DNA of 64,000 bases, from contig CAVPMY010000005.1 of the NCBI GenBank assembly GCA_963706685.1, forward strand, positions 434,001-498,000, given 5' to 3'. Positions 47,085 to 54,945 of this stretch are shown one piece after another. Source of the DNA: CADEEN01 sp963706685 (lineage in GTDB: Bacteria > Pseudomonadota > Gammaproteobacteria > Burkholderiales > Burkholderiaceae_C). The stretch's first letter is position 1. Every line of letters begins with the position of its first letter. A program made the position numbers and the translations under genes. Under the pieces are notes generated by a model. It saw only the letters and a program-made list of their open reading frames with translations. It did no database searches and was not told the origin of the DNA.

Positions 47085-47482
47085 GCAAATAGCGCTTCGA
47101 TGACGGGTTTGGGAATCCGGCGTGGACGCAAAGTTGCCGCGTCGACGCAAGCGATGGTGATGCGGCTGTCGACCAGGCGCGTCTCGCCTCGCGTCGCCGC
47201 CTGCTGCAGAGTCAGTGTGGCATGGCGCGGTGGCGCGGGCTCGACGCTGATGCGCAGCTCGTCGTCGAGCCGCGCCGGGCGGTGGTAGCGAACCGTCGTT
47301 TCGCTGACGACGAACATCAGCCCGAGTTCGCTGCGCAATTGCTCCTGCGCAAAGCCGGCCGCGCGCAGCCACTCGGTGCGGGCGCGCTCGAAGAACTTCA
47401 GGTAGTTGGCGTAGAAGACGACGCCGCCGGCGTCGGTGTCTTCCCAGTAGACACGCACAGGGTGTGCGAATGGCTCACTCAT
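47081..47482 (-). CDS. ybgC: Tol-Pal-associated acyl-CoA thioesterase
   Basis: 133 aa hot-dog thioesterase. VRVYWEDTDAGGVVFYANYL contains the catalytic Asp and the conserved Tyr, followed by LKFFERARTEWLRAAGF. First gene of the tol operon, coupled to tolQ. Confidence 0.95.
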   Translation of the reverse strand: MSEPFAHPVRVYWEDTDAGGVVFYANYLKFFERARTEWLRAAGFAQEQLRSELGLMFVVSETTVRYHRPARLDDELRISVEPAPPRHATLTLQQAATRGETRLVDSRITIACVDAATLRPRRIPKPVIEALFA

Positions 47483-47530
47483 GCGGCGACATTATCGCCG
47501 TGGCATGTCAGCCGCCGGCGGCGGCCGATA

Positions 47531-47926
47531 TCAGAGTGCCGCGACCACTTTCTTGTACACCGGACCCCATTGCGGATGCCCGCTTTCGGCGCGGCTGAGG
47601 TCGAAGCCGGGGTCGGCGTGGCGGGCCTCGCGGAAGGCCGCTTCGCACGCCGGCGCGCGCTGGCTGGTGCAGTAGATGAAGGCCAGGTGCTTGAGTGCAT
47701 TGGCGCGGTCGCGGACGCTGACCAGGCCGGACTTGAGTGATTCTTGCAGTGCGCGCTCGGCCTCGGCGTATTGGCCATCCTCGTAGGCCCGCAGGCCCGT
47801 CAGCAGCGCGCGCTCGGCGGGCCGCTGCATGATCTCGGTCAGTCCTTGCTGGGCGCAGCCGGCCGTGAGGGCCACGAGCGCGGCAGCGGCGGTGCCGCGC
47901 AGCAGGGATGTCATCGGTAGGTTCAT
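47531..47926 (-). CDS. TssQ-like lipoprotein (type VI secretion-associated family)
   Basis: 131 aa. Signal peptide with lipobox LTAGC at about residue 24, then a tetratricopeptide-like body: ERALLTGLRAYEDGQYAEAE, NALKHLAFIYCTSQRAPACE, GFDLSRAESGHPQWGPVYKK. This pattern matches the lipoproteins named TssQ in Burkholderiales. No other type VI gene is present in the window; the PEGA-type kinase is 8 bp upstream, so the two are an operon. Function is inferred from family only. Confidence 0.75.
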   Translation of the reverse strand: MNLPMTSLLRGTAAAALVALTAGCAQQGLTEIMQRPAERALLTGLRAYEDGQYAEAERALQESLKSGLVSVRDRANALKHLAFIYCTSQRAPACEAAFREARHADPGFDLSRAESGHPQWGPVYKKVVAAL

Positions 47927-47934
47927 CGGATTGG

Positions 47935-49578
47935 CTATTCGAAGCGATGGCGCAGCGTCACCGGCTCGTCTTCGCTGACGGTGACGCTGACGCTGTGGGC
48001 GGGGAAGTCGCCGTTGCGCACGACGATCTGGTGCGGGCCGGCGGGCAATGTCAGGCGCGTCAGCGGCGGCGTGGTGCCCATGGCGCGGCCGTCGACCTCG
48101 ACCTGCCCCCAGGGTGTTACGGCCAGTTTCACCAGACCGGGGTCGGGTGCGGCCACCGGCGCGGGCATGGCGGCGGCGGGCTCTGGGGTTTTCGCCGTGG
48201 CGACAGGTTTGCTATTCCTGGCGACGCGGCTGGCCCCGGCCGGCGGTTTGGCCACCGCCACGGGTTCGGAGGCCGCAGCCAGCGGTGACGCGGTCTCGAC
48301 GGCGGCAACCGCAGTGGGTGTGGCCGATGGCGTCGCTGCCGCCGCGACAGGCGCCGCGACATCGTTGCTGCCGGCCACGCTGGCCACCGGCGGCGGCGCC
48401 GCTGCATCGTGCGGCTTGAGCTGCCACACGGCGACGATGAAACCGACGGCCAGCGTGCCGCCCGCGGTCCAGGCCCAGCCGCCGACACGGCGCCAGACGC
48501 GAGTTACCGGTTTGTGCGCCAGGCCGTTGGTCTCGTCGCTGATCCAGGTGCGCAGCGCGCGCGCAAGATGGCGCGCCGAGCGATAGCGCTCGCCGGGCTG
48601 GCGCGCCATGGCACGCGCGACGATGTCCGACAGCACGCTGTTGACCTTCGGATTGAGCGCATGCACCGACGGCAGCTGGCCGTGGAGCACGGCGTGCCGG
48701 ATGTCGTCGAGGTTGGCGCCGGCAAAGGCACGTTGGCCGGTCAGCATCTCGTACATCACCACACCGACGCCGTAGACGTCGGCGCGTGCATCCAAGGTGT
48801 CGCCGCGCAATTGCTCCGGAGCGGCGTAGTACGGCGAGCCGAGTTCGGGCGGCACGGCCGGCATCGAGCTGGTGTCGATGTCGACCGCGTCAGTGTCGGC
48901 GCCGGCCTGTTCGTCCTGATGCGAGCCGCCGCGGCGCGTGATGCGCGCGATGCCGAAGTCGAGCACCTTGGGCTGCGTGGGGCCGACCATGAAGACGTTG
49001 GCCGGCTTGATGTCGCAATGGACCACGCCCCTGTCATGGGCATAGGCCAGCGCATCGGCCAGGCGCTTGGCGATGCGCGCGGCCTGCACGGCGTCGGGCC
49101 GCCAGCCGTCGGCAAGCAACTGGCGCACGTCCTTGCCGCGCAGCCGCTCCATGGCGATGTAGACGCCTTCGGGCGCCAGGCCGGCGTCGTACGTCGTGAC
49201 GATGTTGGGATGGGCCAGGCCGGCGGCTGCACGCGCTTCGGCAAGCAACTGCGACTCGAGCACGGCGCGCTCGGCGGCGTCGTGGTCGGCGACGCGCAGC
49301 ATCTTGACCGCGATGCCCCGCGACAGCAGCGGATCGAGCGCGGCGTACACGGCGCCCAGGCCGCCGCTGCCCAACTGGTGCTTGAGCATGTAGCGGCCGA
49401 CGTGCACCAGCGTCGGCAGCAACTGCAGCGCGTCGTCGCCGGTCTCGACGGCCGGCAGGCTGTCGCTCTCTTCGGCGTCGATGAAGAGTTCTTCGACCAC
49501 GGTGGCGGCAAAGCTGGCGTCGTTGTCGGCGGCCAGCGGCTCGGCGTTTTCGGCGGATTGAGGCAGGGAGGGCGACAT
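47935..49578 (-). CDS. Membrane Ser/Thr protein kinase with C-terminal PEGA domain
   Basis: 547 aa. Hanks kinase domain about 65-330: LGSGGLGAVYAALDPLLSRG, IAVKML (Lys), catalytic loop GVVHCDIKPANVFMVG with HCD instead of HRD, LDFGIARI (DFG), SPYYAAPEQLRGD. A transmembrane helix near 384-402 (WAWTAGGTLAVGFIVAVWQL), an Ala/Pro-rich periplasmic linker and a PEGA domain (TPWGQVEVDGRAMGTTPPLT). Start at MSPSLPQSAENAE is favoured by GGGAGGGC just upstream. Co-transcribed with the TssQ-like gene. Confidence 0.9.
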   Translation of the reverse strand: MSPSLPQSAENAEPLAADNDASFAATVVEELFIDAEESDSLPAVETGDDALQLLPTLVHVGRYMLKHQLGSGGLGAVYAALDPLLSRGIAVKMLRVADHDAAERAVLESQLLAEARAAAGLAHPNIVTTYDAGLAPEGVYIAMERLRGKDVRQLLADGWRPDAVQAARIAKRLADALAYAHDRGVVHCDIKPANVFMVGPTQPKVLDFGIARITRRGGSHQDEQAGADTDAVDIDTSSMPAVPPELGSPYYAAPEQLRGDTLDARADVYGVGVVMYEMLTGQRAFAGANLDDIRHAVLHGQLPSVHALNPKVNSVLSDIVARAMARQPGERYRSARHLARALRTWISDETNGLAHKPVTRVWRRVGGWAWTAGGTLAVGFIVAVWQLKPHDAAAPPPVASVAGSNDVAAPVAAAATPSATPTAVAAVETASPLAAASEPVAVAKPPAGASRVARNSKPVATAKTPEPAAAMPAPVAAPDPGLVKLAVTPWGQVEVDGRAMGTTPPLTRLTLPAGPHQIVVRNGDFPAHSVSVTVSEDEPVTLRHRFE

Positions 49579-49716
49579 GACGAGACGGCAGCTTATCGGC
49601 CGCATCGCGCATCGACTGGCAGAAATACCGCACACCACGCGCTAATCGGCCCGGCCTTAACGCCTTGTTGCCGACGGCGCGCCGGAGTGCGCAATAGCGC
49701 ACGGATCGGCCCGCTG

Positions 49717-50919
49717 TCAGCCGGCGCGCAAGGCCTGTTCGAGACGCTGCGCGGCGTCCTGCAGTTGCGGCATCGAACTGGCAAAGGACAGCCGCAAATG
49801 GCGCTCGCCGGCGGCCGGACCGAAGTCGCGGCCCGGCGTCAGCGCCACCTGGGCACGACGCATCAGATCGAAACAGAGATCCCAGCTGCCGCCGTTGTGC
49901 GGGTCGGCGTGCTGGCTGACATCGGCATAGGCATAGAAGGCGCCGTCGGGCATCACCGGGACCGGCAAGCCCATCTTTTCCAGCGCCGGCACGATGAAGT
50001 TGCGCCGCTCGCGGAATGCCGCGCGGCGGCGCTCGTACTCGGACAGCGACGCCGGCTCGAAGCAGGCGCGCGCCGCGTGCTGCGCGATCGACGAGGCGCA
50101 GATGTAGAGGTTTTGCGCCAGCTTCTCGACCGCAGGCACGAGCGCCGGCGGCAGCACCAGCCAGCCCAGGCGCCAGCCCGTCATGCCGAAGTATTTGGAG
50201 AAGCTGTTGATGGCGATCACGTCGTCACCATGTTCGAGCGCACTGTGGCCGAACGCTTCGTCATACGACAGGCCGAGGTAGATCTCGTCGACCAGCGTGA
50301 AACCGCCGCGCTCGCGCACCGCCTCGACGATGCGCCGCATCTCGTCGCGTTCGATCGAGGTGCCGGTGGGGTTGGACGGCGAGGCCAGCAGCACGCCGCG
50401 CGTGTGCGCGCCCCAGGCCTTGCACACGGCCTGCGCGTCGAGCTGGTAGCGGTGCTCGGGCCCCGCCGGCAGCAGCACCGCGCGGCCGCCGGCCGCAGCG
50501 ACGAAGTGGCGGTTGCACGGGTAGCTCGGGTCGGGCAGCAGCACCTCGTCGCCTTGATCGACGAGGGCCGCGGTGACGAGTTGCAACGCCGCGGACGCGC
50601 CGGCCGTGATGACGATGCGCTCGGGCGCGATCGTCAGGCCAAAGTGCAGCGCATACCAGCGCGCGATGTCTTCGCGCAGCGCCGGCAGACCCGTGGCCTG
50701 CGTGTACTGCGTGCGGCCTTGCGACATGCAGCGCGCCGCGGCCTCGACGACCAGCGGCGCCGCGGTGAAATCGGGCTCGCCGATGTTCAGGTAGATCATC
50801 GGCCGGCCGCCGTGCGCCGGGTCGCACAGCGGGCCGCGAGCGATCTCCTGCGCGGCCTTGGCGCACTCCATGACGTAGAAGGGCTCGATGTGGTCGAGCC
50901 GCGAGGCGGTTCTGATCAT
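49717..50919 (-). CDS. Class I/II pyridoxal-phosphate aminotransferase
   Basis: 400 aa. PLP Lys in INSFSKYFGMTGWRLGWLVL, the substrate-phosphate region NIGEPDFTAAP, LLASPSNPTGT, VDEIYLGLSY and the C-terminal Arg in GERHLRLSFASS. Aspartate-type aminotransferase fold; the donor and acceptor are unknown. The ATG at 50919 follows GAGGTGCGC. It lies 7 bp after nusB, the last gene of the rib block. Confidence 0.9.
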   Translation of the reverse strand: MIRTASRLDHIEPFYVMECAKAAQEIARGPLCDPAHGGRPMIYLNIGEPDFTAAPLVVEAAARCMSQGRTQYTQATGLPALREDIARWYALHFGLTIAPERIVITAGASAALQLVTAALVDQGDEVLLPDPSYPCNRHFVAAAGGRAVLLPAGPEHRYQLDAQAVCKAWGAHTRGVLLASPSNPTGTSIERDEMRRIVEAVRERGGFTLVDEIYLGLSYDEAFGHSALEHGDDVIAINSFSKYFGMTGWRLGWLVLPPALVPAVEKLAQNLYICASSIAQHAARACFEPASLSEYERRRAAFRERRNFIVPALEKMGLPVPVMPDGAFYAYADVSQHADPHNGGSWDLCFDLMRRAQVALTPGRDFGPAAGERHLRLSFASSMPQLQDAAQRLEQALRAG

Positions 50920-50926
50920 GCGCACC

Positions 50927-51382
50927 TCAACCGCGTGCAGCCTTCACTTCGTCGGGCCGCAGGTCGGCCGCCACCTTGTCGAGCACGCCGTTGACGTACT
51001 TGTGGCCGTCGGTGCCGCCGAAAGCCTTGGCGAGCTCGACCGCTTCGTTGATGACGACCTTGTACGGAATGTCCAGGCAATGCGCGAGCTCGTAGGCGCC
51101 GATCATCAGCACGCCATGTTCGACCGGCGACAGCGCCGTGGTCTTGCGATCGACATGTCTGGCCAGCGCGGCGTCGATCACCGCGGCCGTTTCGATCGAG
51201 CCGCGCAGCAAGGCATCGAAGTGCACGCTGTCGCACTTGGCATAACCCTCGTGCTCGCGCAGTTGCGCGTCGATCACGCTGGCCTCGCCGCCGGCAATCA
51301 ACCACTGGTACAGGCCCTGCAACGCCAACTCGCGCGAGCGGCGGCGCTGGGACTTTGCAGCGGTCGGCCTCTTCAGTGTCAT
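50927..51382 (-). CDS. nusB: Transcription antitermination factor NusB
   Basis: 151 aa. RRRSRELALQGLYQWLIAGG and ALSPVEHGVLMIGAYELAHC, IPYKVVINEAVELAKAFGGT, DGHKYVNGVLDKVAADLRP are standard NusB. Start set at MTLKRPTAAKS; the frame runs further up into the intergenic repeat. Follows ribH, the usual order. Confidence 0.95.
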   Translation of the reverse strand: MTLKRPTAAKSQRRRSRELALQGLYQWLIAGGEASVIDAQLREHEGYAKCDSVHFDALLRGSIETAAVIDAALARHVDRKTTALSPVEHGVLMIGAYELAHCLDIPYKVVINEAVELAKAFGGTDGHKYVNGVLDKVAADLRPDEVKAARG

Positions 51383-51415
51383 GACCGCCCCTCGTCCGAC
51401 GGATACGTCGGTCGA

Positions 51416-51471
51416 TCCCCCGGGGGGATGCGGGCCCGCTTGGGAGCGGCCCGGCGCTGGGCCCGCCCGGC
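51416..51471. repeat. Dispersed palindromic intergenic repeat (ribH-nusB gap)
   Basis: CCCCCGGGGGG followed by GCGGGCCC...GGGCCCGC, an 8-bp inverted repeat about 20 nt apart enclosing TTGGGAGCGGCCCGGC. Shares pieces with the repeat in the tolR-tolA gap. Confidence 0.5.
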
Positions 51472-51473
51472 GT

Positions 51474-51938
51474 TCACAGATCCTCGAGCAGATTGGCCAT
51501 CTCGATGGCCACGCGCGCGGCATCGCGGCCCTTGTCGTCGGCGCGCGCCCAGGCCTGGGCCTCGTTGTCCACCGTCAGGATGGCATTGGCCACCGGCACC
51601 TGGTGGTCGAGCGCGACGCGCGTCACGCCGGCGCCGCTCTCGTTGGCGACAAGCTCGAAGTGATAGGTCTCGCCGCGGATGACGCAGCCGAGCGCGACCA
51701 GCGCGTCGAACTCGTCGCTGTCGGCCATGACCTTGAGCGCCAGCGGCACTTCGAGGGCACCGGGCACGTCGACGCGCTTGATGTGCTTGGCGGCGACCCC
51801 GAGCACGGCCAGCTCGGCCAGGCACGCCTGTTCGAGCTTGAGCGTGATGGCGTTGTTGAAACGGGCGCGGACGATGCCGATGTGCAGGCCCTCGCCGTCG
51901 AGTTCCTTGGCCGGCGTTGCGGTGTTGGCTTCTTGCAT
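51474..51938 (-). CDS. ribH: 6,7-dimethyl-8-ribityllumazine synthase
   Basis: 154 aa. IGIVRARFNNAITLKLEQAC, VPGALEVPLALKVMADSDEF, LGCVIRGETYHFELVANESG with the active-site His of this motif. Penultimate step of riboflavin synthesis, icosahedral enzyme. 6 bp after ribBA. Confidence 0.96.
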   Translation of the reverse strand: MQEANTATPAKELDGEGLHIGIVRARFNNAITLKLEQACLAELAVLGVAAKHIKRVDVPGALEVPLALKVMADSDEFDALVALGCVIRGETYHFELVANESGAGVTRVALDHQVPVANAILTVDNEAQAWARADDKGRDAARVAIEMANLLEDL

Positions 51939-51944
51939 GGTGGT

Positions 51945-53051
51945 TTATCCCTTCGAAGGCGGAGCCACCCAGCCGGTGACTTCGAGGCCGTAGCCGGTCA
52001 TGCTGGGCATGCGGCGCGGGTGGCCGAGCAGCTTCATGCGTTGCACGCCGAGGTGGCGCAGGATCTGCGCGCCGACACCGTAGGTGCGCAAGTCCATGTT
52101 GCGCTCCGGCGCGCGCGTGGAAGCGGCGCCCGGCACGACCTGGCCGACCAGCGCCTGGGCGTCGGTGCCGGCGTTGAGCAGCACGGCGACACCGCGGCCC
52201 TGCTGCTGCAAGGCGGCCAGCGCGGCCGGCAAGGGCCACGAATGCGCACTGCCCTGCACGTCGAGCAGGTCCATCACCGACAGCGGCTCGTGCACACGCA
52301 CCGGCACTTCGTCGTTCTCACCCCACTCACCAACGGCCAGGCCGAGGTGCACGCCGCCGGCAATGCGGTCACGGAATGCGGTGCAGCGAAAGATGCCCTG
52401 CAAGGTACGCAGCTCGCGTGTGCCCAGCGGCTCGATCAGCGTCTCGGTGTGGCTGCGGTGCTGGATCAGCGCAGCGATGGTGCCGATCTTCAGGCCGTGT
52501 TCGCCGGCGAACGCTTCGAGGTCGGCCAGGCGCGCCATCGTGCCGTCGTCCTTCATCACCTCGCAGATCACCGCCGCCGGCGTGAGCCCGGCCATGGCGG
52601 CCAGGTCGCAGCCGGCTTCGGTGTGCCCGGCGCGCATCAGCACGCCGCCGTCCTGGGCCTGGATCGGGAAGATGTGGCCGGGCTGCACGATGTCCTGCGG
52701 CCTGGCATCGCGCGCCACCGCGGCTTGCACCGTGCGCGCGCGGTCGGCCGCGGAGATGCCGGTGGTGACGCCCTGTGCCGCTTCGATCGACACGGTGAAC
52801 GCGGTGCCGAACTTGGTGCCGTTGCGGCGCGCCATCATCGGCAGGTTGAGCAGTTCACAGCGCTCGCGCGTCAGCGTCAGGCAGATCAGCCCGCGGCCAT
52901 GCTTGGCCATGAAGTTGATGGCCGCGGGCGTGACATGCTCGGCGGCCAACACCAGATCGCCCTCGTTCTCGCGGTCTTCTTCGTCGACCAGCACGACCAT
53001 GCGCCCGGCCGCCAGCTCGGCCACCAGTTCAGGGATCGGGGAAATCGACAT
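51945..53051 (-). CDS. ribBA: 3,4-dihydroxy-2-butanone-4-phosphate synthase with degenerate GTP cyclohydrolase II domain
   Basis: 368 aa. N-terminal RibB half is intact: VLVDEEDRENEGDLVLAAEH, FMAKHGRGLICLTLT, ISAADRARTVQAAVARDA and HTEAGCDLAAMAGLTPAAVI. In the C-terminal half the GCHII zinc site (three Cys near CLTGD...RCDC in active enzymes) is missing; the aligned stretch reads VRVHEPLSVMDLLDVQGSAH. It therefore probably makes only dihydroxybutanone phosphate, and a separate RibA must exist. This degenerate form is known in related bacteria. Confidence 0.93.
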   Translation of the reverse strand: MSISPIPELVAELAAGRMVVLVDEEDRENEGDLVLAAEHVTPAAINFMAKHGRGLICLTLTRERCELLNLPMMARRNGTKFGTAFTVSIEAAQGVTTGISAADRARTVQAAVARDARPQDIVQPGHIFPIQAQDGGVLMRAGHTEAGCDLAAMAGLTPAAVICEVMKDDGTMARLADLEAFAGEHGLKIGTIAALIQHRSHTETLIEPLGTRELRTLQGIFRCTAFRDRIAGGVHLGLAVGEWGENDEVPVRVHEPLSVMDLLDVQGSAHSWPLPAALAALQQQGRGVAVLLNAGTDAQALVGQVVPGAASTRAPERNMDLRTYGVGAQILRHLGVQRMKLLGHPRRMPSMTGYGLEVTGWVAPPSKG

Positions 53052-53093
53052 AGGGCGCGGATTGTAGGTGGCGCGCTCGCGCCGGCGGCACGC

Positions 53094-53450
53094 TCACGCC
53101 GCTGCGCGGATCTCCATGTCAATGTGAACTGCGCCGAACGGGCAGACGACGCCGCCACTGGCAGAGCGCTCTACCAAACCGATCTCGGCCAGTGCCTGAA
53201 CATCATCATGAACACGTCGCATGTCCCTTCCGACGCGTCGGGCCAACTCGCGCACGGCCATCTCGCCTTGGCCCTGCAGCGCATGCACCAACGCCCATCG
53301 GCGCTCGCTGAGGTGGCCGAAGAAGGCGCCCGCACTCTCGAAGTTGAGCACTTCGCCCTGGTAGCTGCGCGACCGCGCGCGACGGCCGGCTGCGCGCAAT
53401 GCGGCCTTCCAGTCGGGCTGCAAGGTGATGGTGAGGATGCGGTCCTTCAT
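53094..53450 (-). CDS. HTH antitoxin, TumA-like (HVO_A0114 family)
   Basis: 118 aa. C-terminal winged helix: LVHALQGQGEMAVRELARRV, MRRVHDDVQALAEIGLVERS, ASGGVVCPFGAVHIDMEI. The N-terminus MKDRILTITLQPDWKAALRA is a short strand/helix. It overlaps the toxin gene by 4 bp (ATGA), the standard arrangement of TumE-TumA-like pairs. DNA-binding antitoxin is the likely role. Confidence 0.75.
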   Translation of the reverse strand: MKDRILTITLQPDWKAALRAAGRRARSRSYQGEVLNFESAGAFFGHLSERRWALVHALQGQGEMAVRELARRVGRDMRRVHDDVQALAEIGLVERSASGGVVCPFGAVHIDMEIRAAA

Positions 53451-53734
53451 GTCTGCTCCCGCGCTGCGGCCACCGCAGCGATGAAATCTTCCACCAGTTG
53501 CTCTACTGTCGTGAAGGCATAGGGTCGCTCGAGGCCTGCAATGTGGCAATGATCGCCCTTGCCGCGCTCGTTGTCGAAGCCCACCGCCCGCACGCCGCTC
53601 ACCACGTATGCAGCACGGTACTTGTAGTCGTGCGTGCTCGGCGGCACCCGCTTCGGCACTCGCCAGACCACCAGCTCAATCACGCCGCCGTCGGGCGTAA
53701 CGTCCTTGAAGCGAGTGATGAGCTCAGCCTTCAT
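53447..53734 (-). CDS. TumE-family toxin (DUF6516-like)
   Basis: 95 aa. MKAELITRFKDVTPDGGVIE, LVVWRVPKRVPPSTHDYKYR, YVVSGVRAVGFDNERGKGDH and HCHIAGLERPYAF contain the pattern of DUF6516/TumE toxins (YR and GKGDHxH are the conserved positions). First gene of the pair, followed by its HTH partner. Sits between ribD and ribBA. Confidence 0.75.
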   Translation of the reverse strand: MKAELITRFKDVTPDGGVIELVVWRVPKRVPPSTHDYKYRAAYVVSGVRAVGFDNERGKGDHCHIAGLERPYAFTTVEQLVEDFIAAVAAAREQT

Positions 53735-53821
53735 GATGTCAATTATGACATCGCACGCGTTGCCCGCTTCGGCGAGTTGCCCTGGAAATCGGAGGCGCCA
53801 GTCTGTTCGTGCCCTGCAGGC

Positions 53822-54945
53822 TCAGAACGCGGCGCGCCCGGGGGGCCGCAGACGCAGGCGCAGATCGGCGCCGACGCGCTCGACATCGACGAACTCGAAG
53901 TCCAGGCTCTCGGCCAGCGCTGCCGAGCGCACCGAGCGCGGCGATGCCGCGGCCCTCGCCCATCAGCCGCGGCGCCATGTACACGAGCAACTCGTCGACC
54001 AGGCCGGCGCGCAGCAGCGAGGCATTGAGCTTCTCGCCGGCCTCGACGTGCAGTTCGTTGATGCTCGCGGCGCGCCAGGTCCGCCAGCATCGCGGCGAGG
54101 TCGATCTTGCCGTTGGCATCGGCGGGCAGCACCGCGACTTCGGCACATGCGTCTGAAGCCAGCGCCGCAATTCGCGCCTCATCGGCGTGGGTGGCGTAGA
54201 TCAGCGCCTTGCCGGGCGGCTGCGAGGATGCGCGCCGATCGGCGGCGATCTCGAGCCGCGAATCGACGACCACACGCAGCGGCTGCAGCTCGGTGGGCAC
54301 GAGGCGCACGTCGAGCCGCGGGTCGTCTTCGCGCACGGTGCCGATGCCGGTGAGCACGGCGCCGGCGCGCTTGCGCCAGGCGTGGCCGTCGGCGCGCGCC
54401 GCCTCGCCGGTGATCCACTGGCTGGTGCCGTCGGCCAGCGCGGTGCGGCCGTCGAGCGACGCCGCGACCTTCATGCGCACCCACGGCCGGCCGCGTTGCA
54501 TGCGCGAGAAGAAGCCGATGTTCAGCTCGCGCGACGGCGCGCCGCCACTCGCCGCCGACGACGTCGACCTCGATGCCGGCCGCGCGCAAGCGCGCGATGC
54601 CCTGGCCGGCGACCAGCGGATTCGGGTCTTCGATGGCGACGACGACCCGGGCGATGCCGGCCTCGATCAGCGCATCGCAGCACGGCGGCGTGCGGCCGTG
54701 GTGCGAGCAGGGTTCGAGGGTGACGTAGGCGGTGGCGCCGCGCGGCGTCGGCCCGTCGCCGGCGTCGCGCAGCGCCATCACCTCGGCGTGGGCTTCGCCG
54801 GCGCGCTGCGTGTGCGCCGCTGGCCGATGCTGCTGCCGTCGGCATCGACGATGACGCAGCCGACGCGCGGGTTGGGCTCGGTCAGGCCGATGGCATGCGC
54901 GGCCAGCACCCGCGCGTCGGCGCGGAGCGCTGCTTGCTTGGTCAC
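53822..54945 (-). pseudogene. ribD: Riboflavin biosynthesis deaminase/reductase RibD, frame broken
   Basis: Full-length gene (about 374 aa) in several frames: GTG start (TKQAALRADARVLAAHAIGL, TEPNPRVGCVIVDADGSSIG), AGEAHAEVMAL and VTLEPCSHHGRTPPCCDALI (deaminase zinc ligands His/Glu and two Cys), MKVAASLDGRTALADGTSQW, ITGEAARADGHAWRKRAGAV, SLLRAGLVDELLVYMAPRLM, ending ESLDFEFVDVERVGADLRLR. Several single-base shifts between. Its GTG overlaps the pilV stop (GTGA), so it is the tail of the pilin operon as well as head of the rib block. Confidence 0.88.

Noticed and set aside
48409..50994. 861-codon plus-strand frame
   Set aside because: Antisense to the kinase and aminotransferase genes.
51381..53522. 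713-codon plus-strand frame
   Set aside because: Antisense to ribH, ribBA and the antitoxin gene.
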